NCBI GenBank assembly: GCA_034509495.1
Contig: CM067503.1
Location: 4,676,633 to 4,740,632, forward strand
DNA from: Acestrorhynchus altus
Taxonomy: Eukaryota > Chordata > Actinopteri > Characiformes > Acestrorhynchidae
DNA length: 64,000 nucleotides
Direction: 5' to 3'
A model generated the notes under the pieces. It was not told the origin of the DNA. It saw nothing but the letters and a program-made list of their open reading frames with translations, and ran no database searches. The position numbers and the translations under genes are program-made. Of this stretch, positions 22,195 through 33,548 are shown piece by piece (the stretch's first letter is position 1; each line of letters opens with the position of its first letter).

Positions 22195-25183
22195 GTAAGG
22201 GAGGTCCAGCAGGCGGCGATGCCCCAGTTACTGCGAAACTCGAAAAGCTCTGCTCTTCTATCAATGTTCACCAAAACGTATCATTGAAACCACAAAACAG
22301 GCCTGAACCCTCAACCCATGGACTCCACAAGACCTCTGAAGGTGTCCTGTGGGATCTGGCACTAAGACATTAGCAGCAGATCATTTAAGTCCTGTTGAGA
22401 AGTTAGGCCTTCATGAGCATCAGTGAGCCTTGAGCACCATGACCCTGGTTGTCCTTCCTTTGAGCGATTTTGGTAGGCACTGACCACTGCATACTGGGAC
22501 CACCCCACAAGACCTGCCCAAAGTTTTGGTGATGTGTAGGTGGGTTTCAGGTGTACCTGAGCTCTGAATGGGTTTGTACATTTGTTACTGAAGTCCAGTT
22601 GAAAGTCCACCTTACGTACAACCCAGATGGGTTCCATGTTTAACATGATTAAGGGACCCTGATTGGAAGCGGCACCAACGTGGAACCTGTGGACAAAATG
22701 TTTCCGCTTCCCAGTTGAGCTACCCATGCAGGTCCCACATGGGCATGTTATCTGGAACTGTACTAATATAATGTTCTATGAATGACATTAGTGGGTTTAA
22801 TGTTATATCTGATTGGTTTATATTATATTGCTGGATGATTTTTATTTCTCAGTCAGAGCAGAGACTGGATTGGTCAGAGATCCCTCTGCAGAATGACCAC
22901 ACTTGACATTAATTCTAATTAATAATTAAAAGATTTAATAGCAGACATGACAACCTCTCATGTGGCTGCATGAAGCAGTGAAAACGTTAACACTAATGTA
23001 TAGGTTTGGCTATAGTTGGCTTATTTAATATTTATATTCATTAAAATTGTTTTTTTTTGGGGGTGTTTTTGTTGTTGTTTGTATTTTTAAGAGTGTTCGA
23101 CAGTTAAAACAAGTTTCAGTTTAACAGACACTGAGGCCAATGTTTTCATAGTTTCACTTTTATTAGATTTCCATTCACAGAAGACAGTCAAACATACCAG
23201 ATATTGTTATTATTCTAGGCTAAAATTCATCTCCATTTGAGATCTGAGAACATCATTTAAATATGTGTATGAACATGACCATGCTTTGATAAAAATGTTA
23301 CTGGATATTTACTTTTTTCATGATTTTTGTTGGACTAAGGGTCCAGAAATCCTGTTTTAATGCTGAAATTGTACCTTAAAAAGGTTTTAATAATAGAGTT
23401 CTTCAAAATACTTAATAGTAGGGCAAAAAAAAAAAACACCTAAATGTCCTTTATTATACTTTTTATACTTCTTATGACTCATGACATTCTGAAATTTGAA
23501 CCGTGTGAGCAAACAATCCTTCTCATTTTCCTCTATAACCCAATATCCAGATCACTGACGTCATTAGCCCCGCCCCCTCTCTCTGACCAGTCGGAGGATG
23601 TGCACGTGGACGGAGCAGTAAACATGCACTGGAATCTCCTTTGGCATTTAAACTGAGGTTCAATTCAGCTGAAAATGAGTGGGTTTTCTGAACTGTGTCC
23701 AGGTCACCACTTATTATTGTTATTAATCATCATTATTTTGAATTATATATATTATACACTGCATATTTTAGAGCTTTTCTTTTGCTCCAAACACGCCTGA
23801 CTCAACTAATCAGCTCATTCATGTGTGTTAAAGCAGGGAATCCTCAAAAAGCACGCACGGTTGACAACACACACAGTATTAATACACAAAAATATATGAG
23901 TCCTGTGTGTAGCGGCCAATTCATGACATCCAAAATGGTAAACAATTGTTCTTTATAAAGATTCACACAAAGCCACTGTTAATTTGCTTGGGCTTTAAAA
24001 TAAAACTAGAACAAGACCATTAATCGACAGAAAAGATGGCAGCGACTTTAAACTGATCCTATTAAAGACACTAGTCGTTAAGTTTCCATTGTGCTGTAAC
24101 GTTGTGTGCAGCAGGCTGTAGGTTATGGTTGCTGTTCTGCGTATATTCATCCTCACATAATTATTTACACAATTAGTTGCATAACAAACTACATTTACAT
24201 TGAATGTCTTAAACTGACAAACACATATAATAACCATTCCCGTAAAACGTCTGCCTGCGGCACAGTTCAGAATCCGCACTTCCAGCAGGATTCCTCCGAT
24301 TCTCCTCACTGATTCATGGAATTCATATAAAGGTTCTAGATTTGTAATCGCCTACAGTAGCATGGACATGTAAGGGTTACAGATCAAGCCTGAAGACGTG
24401 TTAACTAATGTAAAACTTTGTTATTGATCCTGATAACATCCCCGCTGTGGGTTGGGATTCATATATATATATATATACTGTATTCATCTGCAGCGTGAGA
24501 TTCCCTATTGAAAGTGCTCATTTCTGAACTCCTACCTTCCGAGTCTTGATTGCCGTTTGTAGAGCAGCGAGGTCTGATGCATATGCATGACAATGTGTGC
24601 AGTGTAACGTCTTAGGTGTGTGTGTAGGTGTTGAGGCTGCACTGGAACGTTCGGCGTGCAGCTGTGTTCTCACTCTGTCGTTATAATAAAGGGGCTCTGT
24701 GCTGTCTTCGTTGTTGGATGCTCCGCCGAACACTTTTCCCGAACACAGCTCACACTGCTGTGGACATGATCGATCTAGGGTGAGTTCAGCCAAATGAGGT
24801 GCGGTGTGTCTAAAGTGTGCAGAGTGAATACAAATGAACGCGCGTTCCGTGCCCACGGGTACCGTGCCATCGCATTTGCGTATGCGACATTATTATAATC
24901 CAGCTTCGGTGTGGGATCCAACTATGTGTGGGTTGAAATATGGGGGTCTGGAGGTGAGCGCTTCGGTCCTGCCCTTCCGTAGATCGACACCCTGCACATT
25001 GCATGTGACGGTCACCCCTAGTAGTCGTACGAGGGACGCCTAACACCTCTGTGACATGCAGGACATGGCAGGGCTTCCTGCTGGGATGCCAGCTTCAGCA
25101 ACCTATGAAGGTGCAGCAGGACCAGCTGCAAAATCTGTGGTGCATCTTAACATACAGAACCTGTATGAACTCATTATTGGTGC

Positions 25184-25240
<57 letters not shown>
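25184..25240. repeat. (AAT)n microsatellite
   Basis: About 19 AAT units without interruption. Confidence 0.95.
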
Positions 25241-25669
25241 GCATTTATGACGGGTTGAATGTAGGTGAATGTTAAACTCTGATTTCTTTACAGTGGGGAT
25301 GACGGGAATCAGGCTCCACCTCTCAAATATATCCATTTTTTTCACCGTTTTATGTCCTGCGTGTCCTCCTCCTCCATCATAACGATATAAAATAGGCTTC
25401 CATTAAAAGCACCTTGGAGAGTAATGTTTTAGAGCAAAAATAAACATAATTTGTACATTTACGTATCCAATTCCTGCCATGCTGCAGCCAATCACGGTCA
25501 AGAGTCCACTAGAGCGCCACTCAATAGCTGTGCTTTTATTGGCTACATAAGGAGCCATTGAGGGCGCACTTGTTCGCCCTCATCATCCCACAGTGTTCGC
25601 TGTCACGCTGTCATGGGAGATATGGATAGCAGGTGGGAACTGGACACGTGTGACTCATATAAGCTATAT

Positions 25670-25677
25670 ACACACAC

Positions 25678-25748
<71 letters not shown>
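25670..25748. repeat. compound (CA)n(TA)n microsatellite
   Basis: A CA run with one CG break passes directly into a TA run. Confidence 0.95.
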
Positions 25749-25794
25749 GCAGTCATGTGTCAGACATGACCAGTATTGTTATCTTCTCCCGTAC

Positions 25795-26250
25795 GGCTTG
25801 TGTCCAAACGTTTGTGGAATCCCCTTCTAATGAATGCTTTGATCTACTTTAAGCATTGCTGGCACAGATGTGCAAATGCACACTGATAGATTGGTACTGT
25901 CAATACAGAGACTTTATGTCCTAAAGTAAAAGTATTGCCAAAAGAATAGGACTCTCTGGAGCAAATAATCATGAACCTGTTGGCACCGTGCCTAATGCCA
26001 GGCTTGGGGTATGAAGCCCCCCAGCAGCGAGCTGTGGAGCAGTGGAACTGTGTTCTCTGGAATGGTGGAGGGATGAGATGTGGACTTGGGGATGAGGTGG
26101 GGTGGTGATCACCCAACATACTGACCTCAGTAACGGTTTTCACTGAATGCAATCAGATCTTCACAACAATGCTCCAAAGTCTTCCCTGGACAGTAGAGAC
26201 AGTGACTCCAACAAACGCAGGGTGAACTCTTTTTAATACCTGAACTGAGT
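25795..26250 (+). mobile_element. non-autonomous DNA element, family M copy
   Basis: It shares with 32534-32895 and 56750-57080 the blocks CACAGATGTGCAAATGCACA, GCACCGTGCCTAATGCCAGG and GGACAGTAGAGACAGT. One end resembles the inverted GTCCAAACGTTTGTGGA-type terminus. No transposase frame is seen. Confidence 0.65.
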
Positions 26251-27648
26251 TGATCATCATCAATTTTAATGTGTTTGAGATTAAGGTGTGAAAAATGTCT
26301 GTTATATGAATCATTTCTGTAATATAATCATTTCTTATTCATAGTTTAATTAAAAAGCAGAGATTCTGTCATAAATGCTGATGTTTGTAAACATGACAGT
26401 GATCAATAACTCACGATAATTCAGGACAGCTTACCACAGCTGCTGTGATCCGAAGTCAAGGCAGGTGTCTTTTAATAGCACCTTGAAGGACATATGTCAC
26501 AAAGCAGTCCGAGCGTCGGGGGAGCAAGCCAGCTGTTACAGTGGCAGAGGAAAATACAGTGTTTCTGAATATCAAGAACACGAAGAATGAACTTGTGTTC
26601 TTAAGAGGAACATTAGACAAGTTACTGTGCAAGAACAAAGTCACCAGAACACGGGAACGGAGATGAGTGTGTACCACCTAATCAAAACCTACCACAGGGG
26701 GGTGTACAAGCCTCACGGCATAACAGAGTAAACAATCTTTGGATCAATTGACTCAGGTTTCACAACTTTATGACCAACTTTTTTACTGGTTCTTAAAAGC
26801 AGAGCGAGGTACACTGTTCATTTAACACGTAGAACCACACTTTGCAGGCTGTTTCCGGCCATTTTCTAGGGATCAGAATAACCTACAGACATGATTCACA
26901 TAACTGTCCTCATCTGTAAGGATCACTTTGAATATCAGTGAGGAATCCAGCTCAGAAAACAGATACCATTCACTCGTTTCCAACTCAATTAAATCCCAGT
27001 TTAAATGCTTCCAGTTTACTGTTTAATCAGTACAAATAATGCATTTTCAGCATTTTTAAAAATCCATCTCATATGAAGTCAAATTTGAGTAATGTAGCAT
27101 CTCCGGAAGATAGCTATTCATGTGTGTCTCAAGTTAAATTTTCATCAAACTACGAAAATGTCCTGCAAAATTAGCGATTCAAGCATTTCAATTTACAATC
27201 CTGGGTCTGACCAGTGTCTTCCACCCCAGTGCGAACGCTGGATGCTGTGCACTTCCATTCACTAAGCCATGCATCCTCACACACGGGAACGTTTAATGTT
27301 CTGTGTAAATGAGTCCTGACCATAGCATGGTCACTGCTCTGTCCACATGCATGCAGACTCTGACTGATCAGTGAGGGGGGGTGGGGCTGAGGACATCACT
27401 GATAAACAAACATAAGGAACTAAAATGTTAAAGGACATTTAGGTTATTTAGTTTGGACTGATGTCAGGCATTTTGAAGAACCTATTATTATAAATATCTT
27501 TGTCTTAAATTTAATCTAATCGTTATAAATAACTCGTCAAATCTATGGCATTTCTGGCTCAAAAACACTCTGGATAATCAATTTCTAAACAGGATTTCTG
27601 AGGTTTAAAGTATTTTTTAGTCCTTATAAGTAAACATATATATATAAA

Positions 27649-27650
<2 letters not shown>

Positions 27651-27699
<49 letters not shown>
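27651..27699. repeat. (TA)n microsatellite
   Basis: About 24 TA units, AT-rich on both sides. Confidence 0.95.
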
Positions 27700-27701
<2 letters not shown>

Positions 27702-28166
27702 TTCAGTCATTTTTATGAGGTAAGTCAAATTCACAAATATTTAAATGTTATATTTATTTTATAATAAACATATTTTAAAACATCTGATATGTCTGACTGT
27801 TTCCTATAAATACTTGAATCGGTGACTAAAAGTATGTCAGACCACAAAACCATCCCATAAAATTAGTCTAGAGTTCTAAAGGTTAATCAATAAGGTTTTA
27901 TTGGTTAACCTTTAGAACCTCAGCCAATTGTGCAGGACGTAATGTTGGAAGTCTTATCAGGTTGACTGAGGTTTTGTAATCACTGCGGTGCTTCCCAACA
28001 GGGATCATTGTCGTGCTTCCCTGTGGTTCCTGTGATGACGCTTGTTTGATGGTGAATCTTTCCTTAAAGAAATTAAATTAATATGAATAAAATGAACAAA
28101 TGACACGAAAAGGCCCGAAGCCGTCTCAGGGATACAGTTTAAAGTGTTCTGATCTTCATTTTGCAG

Positions 28167-28353
28167 CCTATGAGCTCTCCCAGAGATGCGGACCTGTAGC
28201 ACCGGAACGGGCAGGTGGTCGGCAGTGATTTCGGAGTGGGGATGACCATTTGGTTCCAGTGTGATCCGGGCTACACGCTGCTGGGCCAGGCTTCGCTCAC
28301 ATGCCAGCATGGAGTTAGCAGAAACTGGAACCACCCTGTGCCTCGCTGTGAAG
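28167..28353 (+). CDS. csmd3: csmd exon 8: Sushi 12, frame broken
   Basis: Splice sites are normal (TTTTGCAG to 28166, donor GTAAAT at 28354). The 5' part reads AYELSQRC in phase 1, as expected. The rest of the Sushi (RNGQVVGSDFGVG, FQCDPGYTLLGQ, SRNWNHPVPRCE) is in another frame. The exon is 187 bases where 189 is expected. Between the first cysteine and RNG there are 13 bases instead of 18, with a TAG at 28197-28199 in the downstream frame. From the normal acceptor, translation hits a stop shortly after. This is either an assembly error or a real lesion; because both ends are phase 1, skipping the exon would keep the frame. Confidence 0.8.
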
Positions 28354-29485
28354 GTAAATGCCCTCTCGCTCACCGTGCAGTTCGCTGACATTGATTACAG
28401 CTTTGCTTATCACGGACTCTGCTCTCCAGAATCAGCAATGTTACACTCAAGCAATAGTTTGGTGACAAATCAAATCGACCCCATTTCCTCCCTCAGCCCA
28501 GGAGCAGTCAATCAGACAAGATGTGTTTAGTGTCTGGGCTTCTTTTCTTGCCTCCTGCACCACAGAGGAACTGTAGCTACACAAGCGACGGAGGTTTAAT
28601 GCTTGTTATTTAAGGCTGAAGAAGGTGTTAAGTGGTCTTATATGGACTTGCTTAATGTGGCTGCTGCTGCGACTTTATTTGACATACTGTTATTAAAATG
28701 ATGAGCTATAAAGTGTGAACACAGCTGCCACAAATTAGGCTTCATAATGGACAAAATGCAGCTACATTCCAGAGCTTTTATCAGTTTGGCCAGTTTTACA
28801 GGGTCTGCAGGACACATGAGCGGGTCTGTTTCTGCTACTGCAGGGGTGGAGGGGTTTCTCCAGAGAGAATCACATTTTGCCACGTGCTGTGAAACAACTA
28901 AGAATTTGGGAGAGGGGCCGCACCCCAGCTCCTCCCCTCCACTGTGATCTGATCTTGACAACTCACCTGCTCGTGACAAAAACTGACACCCAGCTCCTCC
29001 CATCCATGCTCTGGATCCATGGGGTCTGGCTTCAGGTTCATGAGAAGAATCCACCCAGAACACTTGAGTTCCCCTTCCATGCCTTGGCACACCTTCAATA
29101 TAGTCTGTACTGGAAACGAGAGATCGATGCCACTAAATAAATAATCAAAGCTTAGCCCTATTCATAAACTAGGGCTGGGCAATAAATATCGTAAATATCG
29201 ATATATTTCGTACAAGGTATAAAAATGGCCGTATATTAACGTCTGATCTGTTAGGCAAGTTAACATCTGTGTATGATTTAATTCCAAAAAAGCACGAGTA
29301 GGTGGTCTGTGTGAAAATGGTTTGGCTTCCAGAGGAACGACACTCTACAGAGTACAGTTTTCTTCAGATTCTATCGTAGAAACATCGCAATTAGAGGTGA
29401 CTGTTTATATATACAGCGTGTTGTGTTTCTGGTGTTACAGATAACACTAATACTATATTCTGCTCTATTAAGTTTCATTATCATC

Positions 29486-29529
29486 TCCATCCATCCATCC
29501 ATCCATCCATCATCCATCCATCCATCCAT
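29486..29529. repeat. (CATC)n microsatellite
   Basis: Tandem CATC units with one break, at the edge of the inserted SINE. Confidence 0.9.
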
Positions 29530-29544
29530 TTTAGATAGCTTATT

Positions 29545-29790
29545 CCTAAGATAGGGTGCGAGCCAGTGCCAACCGGCAACTCTGAGCGCAAGGGCAGGAA
29601 ACAACTCTAGACAGGGTGCTAATCCATCGTTGGGCTCACACACACACACACACACCGATTCACCTACCGTACATGTCTTTGGACTGTGGAAACCGGAGTA
29701 GCCGGAGCAAATCCACACGAACACGGGGAGAACATACAAACTCCACACAGAGGGGATCGAACCCATGTCCTTCTTGCTGTGAGGCAACAG
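29545..29790 (-). mobile_element. tRNA-derived SINE (family E), reversed
   Basis: Read on the minus strand it has a GGGTTCGATCCCC-type B box, then GTATGTTCTCCCCGTGTTCG, CTCCGGTTTCCACAGTCCAA and AGACATGTACGG, a wording repeated through teleost genomes. A related forward copy is at 48689-48890. Confidence 0.75.
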
Positions 29791-30521
29791 CGCTAAATTG
29801 TCCTCTCGTATATCACGATTTCGAGATAGGTCCTCTCATAAACTGCAGTATAACATAATCACACATAGACATACTTGTGTGTGGTTTCTGATCAGTTTGG
29901 TTATAACTTTCTGTCTCTGAAAATCTGCATAAAATATATCAGCACAGCTAAAAGCTGAGCTGGGTTGAGCTGCACTGTGCGAGGTATTATAGAATCTCAG
30001 TGCAGTAAACCAACAATAAAAAGCAGAAGTCGTTATTTTATGTCCTCCATGAAAGGACAGTTTGTTTGATTCTGAGGTAAAATATTGAGGTGGTCAACCT
30101 GCGTTTGAGCATTTTTCACGCTGACCAAAGTAATAAATGTACTGTTTATACACCCGAGAACAAAAACACTCAATAAATGAACTCTGTGACCCCTTTAAAA
30201 TGAAGTCAGGTTCATACAGTTTGTCAGTCGTTGTGCTGTTCATAACCCACGTGTTTGTCTTAGTATTCTGTTTAGTCCCCTGTCCTGAGGAAAAAATAAC
30301 CTGCCTTCCTGAACCCCTTCACTAAATGAAACGTCTTAAACAGGTGTGTTACCCCCCCAGCCCCAGTCCCCCTCCCCGACATTTACTTATTTACTTTGCT
30401 TGAGGAAACAACCTTCATTCAAGTCTGTCTTTATGAATAGTTGAAATTTCTCTTCTCATGACAGAAAATTCCATTTAATCACTCGTTTTTATTATATCAC
30501 ATCTGTTACTGCCTTTTTCAC

Positions 30522-30759
30522 TATTATTATTAATATCATCATCATCATCATCATCATCATTATTATTATTATTATTACATTATTATTATTATTTTATTAT
30601 TGTTATTGTTATTATTGTTATTATTATTTATTTAGTATTTTATAATAATAATAATTATTATTATTTATTTTTTTATTATTATTATTATTATTTATTTTAT
30701 TATTATTATTATCATCATCATCATCATCATCCAACATCATTATTATTATTATTATCATC

Positions 30760-30804
<45 letters not shown>

Positions 30805-30900
30805 TTATTATTATTATTTTATTATTGTTATTATTATTTATATTATTATTGTTATTATTATTTATTATTATTTATTTATTATTTTAATAATATTTTATTA

Positions 30901-30965
<65 letters not shown>
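30522..30965. repeat. long (ATT)n-rich simple repeat
   Basis: About 440 bases of ATT units with ATC and TTATT variants and a final pure run of more than 20 units. Confidence 0.95.
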
Positions 30966-31280
30966 GTTCTGATTGGTCATAAACCTTTTAATAAGAGATG
31001 ACAATCCTGTAACTTCAGAAAGTAACAGAAATATTAACAGTTATTTTTCATTTTTTCCAATCTTGGATAAACTTTAGGAAAAGTATTAAACATGTTATTT
31101 TTATTAATTATTAAGGTTTTTTTTATGTAATTAAATGTGTTGTGGGGTCATTTGTCACCCAAGTGAAGCCTGCGCAGTGACATCATTTATCTACTTTTTA
31201 TTGTTTGTTTGCTTGTTTTTTTATCCCAATGTTTCACCTGCTTATTGAAACCAGTGTAGCACTGTTCAGACTCTTACAGT

Positions 31281-31687
31281 ACTATGCTCCTGACCGTAGG
31301 ATGTGGAAGACAAGCACATGCTTCCTCCAGTACATGTGAAACTGGCGATCTAACGCACTCTGAAGTGAGCATCGGGTCCTCAACACCGATACAAATTCAG
31401 TACAATCACTGAACTGGGTGTGTAAAGGGTCGAGAGCACCATCTACCCATCCAGAGGGAGCATAGACAAGCTCTTTCAGACTCCGGCTGCGGGTGGCTAA
31501 CAGCATGACCTGGGATTTGAACCTGCGATCCTCTGATGCCCTTCACACACCCAGTGCAGTGAATGTACTGAATTTGTATCGGTGCTGAGGACCCGACGCT
31601 CACTTCAGAGTGCGTTAGATCGCCAGTTTCACATGTACTGGAGGAAGCATGTGCTTGTCTTCCACATCCTACTATTAGGAGCATAGT
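31281..31687. repeat. large inverted repeat (149-bp arms) around a SINE fragment
   Basis: The left arm 31281-31429 and the right arm 31539-31687 are reverse complements, with about 9 mismatches in 149 positions by eye (about 94%). The 109-base centre (31430-31538) carries, in reverse, the GGTTCAAATCC B box and AGGTCATGCTG wording of SINE family A. Single-stranded DNA or RNA of this region could fold into a long hairpin. Confidence 0.93.
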
Positions 31688-32315
31688 GGTCGGGGGTGAG
31701 TGTGAACAGTGTTGGCACTGTTGGCACAAAATTGGCACTTACTGGTAGGGAAACATTGGGGTAGTGCTAGTGCTAGTGTTAGTGCCGTAAACCACTGAGT
31801 GAAAAGACAACAAGCACCCCCTATCTCTCCAACAGTCACCACCCAAATGTATTAATGAAAGAATGTGTTACCACTACACTCTCATGTCCATGGAAAGTCT
31901 GGAAGTATGTTGTAGTTCTGACCCTCGGTTTGGACAGGAGTTTGCATTTCTTCCTGACCTATCCAGTGTTAGAAAGGCATGACACCCAGCAGCTGTCTTG
32001 GTGCTTCTCTGCTAGCTGCCATTCTTCAGAGCGTTGGTGAGTTTGCTGTGTAGGCCTGGTGCTGCTCTCAAAGGATCTTTGTTACTCTTTCTTCCCGGCA
32101 CATTCAGTGAGTGTGTCACTGTGTGTGGTTCAGGTGTGCCGCTCAGTTACCGCGCTCTGACCTTTAAAAACAAGGCTGGAACTCCGAAGTAGACTTGCTT
32201 CAGCACACAGCAGGACCTTCCTTGATAAGAGATGACAGGTGTGTTCCTACAAAGACTGCCACTGAAAAACCTGACATTTGTGTGTTTTTGTTTTTCTCCT
32301 CTCCTGCCTTTTCAG

Positions 32316-32497
32316 CGCTGCTGAGAGAGACCCAATCTGACTACTTTGGAAGAACCCGTCTACTCTCCGGGCCATCCGGATGACTACCCCAACTTCAAGG
32401 ACTGTGTTTGGACTATCCGGGTTCCCCCCGGCAACGGCATCCGCATCAACTTCACCGTACTCAACACAGAGCCCATCTATGACTACATCACTGTCTG
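32316..32497 (+). CDS. csmd3: csmd exon 9: first part of CUB 13, altered 5' end
   Basis: The body reads VYSPGHPDDYPNFKDCVWTI, then RVPPGNGIRINFTVLNTEPI and YDYITVW, clear CUB wording. From the canonical acceptor (TTTCAG ending at 32315) the first codons are out of frame with the body and the usual Ala-Leu-Cys-Gly-Gly start is absent: the interval is 4 bases too long. An AG at 32324-32325 would put the exon start at 32326 and restore the phase-1 frame, giving ERPNLTTLEE, but without the first CUB cysteine. Donor GTGAGA at 32498, leaving in phase 2. Confidence 0.85.
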
Positions 32498-32533
32498 GTG
32501 AGAGAATCCAGCTGATGCAGTGGGGAAGATAAA

Positions 32534-32895
32534 CATGTGTCCAAATGTTTGTAGACACCCCTTCTAGTGAGCATGCATTCATCTATTTTAAGTTGCACCA
32601 GTTGCTGACACAGATGTGCAAATGCACACACAGCCTGTCCAGCTTGTCTAGGAGCAGATAAACATGAACCGAGTGGCGCCATGCCTAATGCCAGGTGTGG
32701 GCTAGCAATTGTCAGCCCCAGCATTGACTGTGGAGACAGTTCACTCTGAACTCATGGTCCCCAGTAACTTCACAACCCTAGTAGTACGTCTTCTCTGGAC
32801 AGTAGAGACAGTTACTCAACTCTTTTTTAATTCTCTTGCTTTCAGAAGTAGCGATGAACGAGCAGGTGTCCCAATACTTTTGGTCCATATAATGT
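32534..32895 (+). mobile_element. non-autonomous DNA element, family M, both ends visible
   Basis: The left end (GTGTCCAAATGTTTGTAGAC) and the right end (GGTGTCCCAATACTTTTGGT followed by CCATATA) are imperfect inverted repeats of each other. Internal blocks match the copies at 25795 and 56750. There is no coding frame. Confidence 0.7.
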
Positions 32896-33459
32896 ACCTA
32901 TGGAAGAGTTAGGCTGCAGTGAATCATCAGTAAAGGTCACAGAATAGACAAACACATGCAGAACCTGCATCTATGCGCCATTATGAACCTACGTATATGA
33001 ATATAAATATTCATAACAGCGCATTACACATTAATGAATAATGCAAACATATACAAACAGCACTGAGCTGAGCTTTTATGCGTCTCTCTGATCAGTAACA
33101 CCGAGGTTAGTGGCTTTCCAGAACAGAGTGAGGGAAACAAAAACACAGTAAAGAGGAAGAAGAACTTCTCATTCTAAGGAAAGGGGTTGAGATCTTGTGA
33201 GCTGGTCTGAAGAACTAAGCTTGCAGATTTCCCTTGGACGCCTCCAGCCAGCAGGATGGGTTCCATTCCATCAGCAGAGCACCTGATTTGACGAGTACAA
33301 AGTGTATGATTTGCCAAATCAGGTGTTGGATGAATAATAAATAATACAAGACTCCCACGGGGAGAGTTTTGCAGAGGACAGTGATGGAAAACCAGGACTT
33401 CCTGTAGCATTAATTCAAAATAAACCAGATCTCAGATAAGGATCTTGTCACATTTTGCA

Positions 33460-33475
33460 TTATATTATATTATAT

Positions 33476-33547
<72 letters not shown>
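33460..33547. repeat. compound (TA)n(TG)n microsatellite
   Basis: A long TA run passes into about 10 TG units. Confidence 0.95.

Positions 33548-33548
<1 letters not shown>

Larger units (their letters stand above)
22195..28166. other. intron between exons 7 and 8
   Basis: The intron holds a fragment at 22420-22520 reminiscent of the element at 50206-50522, AAT, CA-TA and TA microsatellites (25184, 25670, 27651), and a DNA-element copy at 25795-26250. The segment near 23560-23600 shares CCGCCCCCTCTCTCTGACCA with 54015-54040, probably another old repeat. Stretches 22750-23440, 23660-25180 and 26260-27640 show no recognised gene or element. Confidence 0.55.
29170..29845. mobile_element. GGGCTGGGC-type short DNA element, copy 2, split by a SINE
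   Basis: The start CTAGGGCTGGGCAATAAATA and the middle block AATTCCAAAAAAGCACGAG match copy 1 at 8139-8395. The matching right-hand block CTCGTATATCACGATTTCGA appears only at about 29804, after a reversed SINE and a CATC run. The simplest reading is a SINE inserted into an older DNA element. Confidence 0.6.
28354..32315. other. intron between exons 8 and 9
   Basis: It holds a short DNA element interrupted by a reversed SINE (29170-29845), a very long ATT-rich repeat (30522-30965) and the large inverted repeat at 31281-31687. Stretches 28360-29160 and 29850-30500 show no recognised feature. Confidence 0.6.

Noticed and set aside
23560..23600. GC-box promoter
   Set aside because: The same wording occurs at 54015-54040 in another intron, so it is a repeat fragment rather than a promoter.
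24518..24856. 112-residue minus-strand frame, and overlapping frames to 25046
   Set aside because: No recognised motif, no matching splice signals or family similarity visible; treated as chance.
28200..28353. Cryptic acceptor at the TAG within exon 8 rescuing the Sushi
   Set aside because: Starting at 28200 enters in the wrong phase for exon 7 (phase 1 needed), and the domain would lack its first cysteine.
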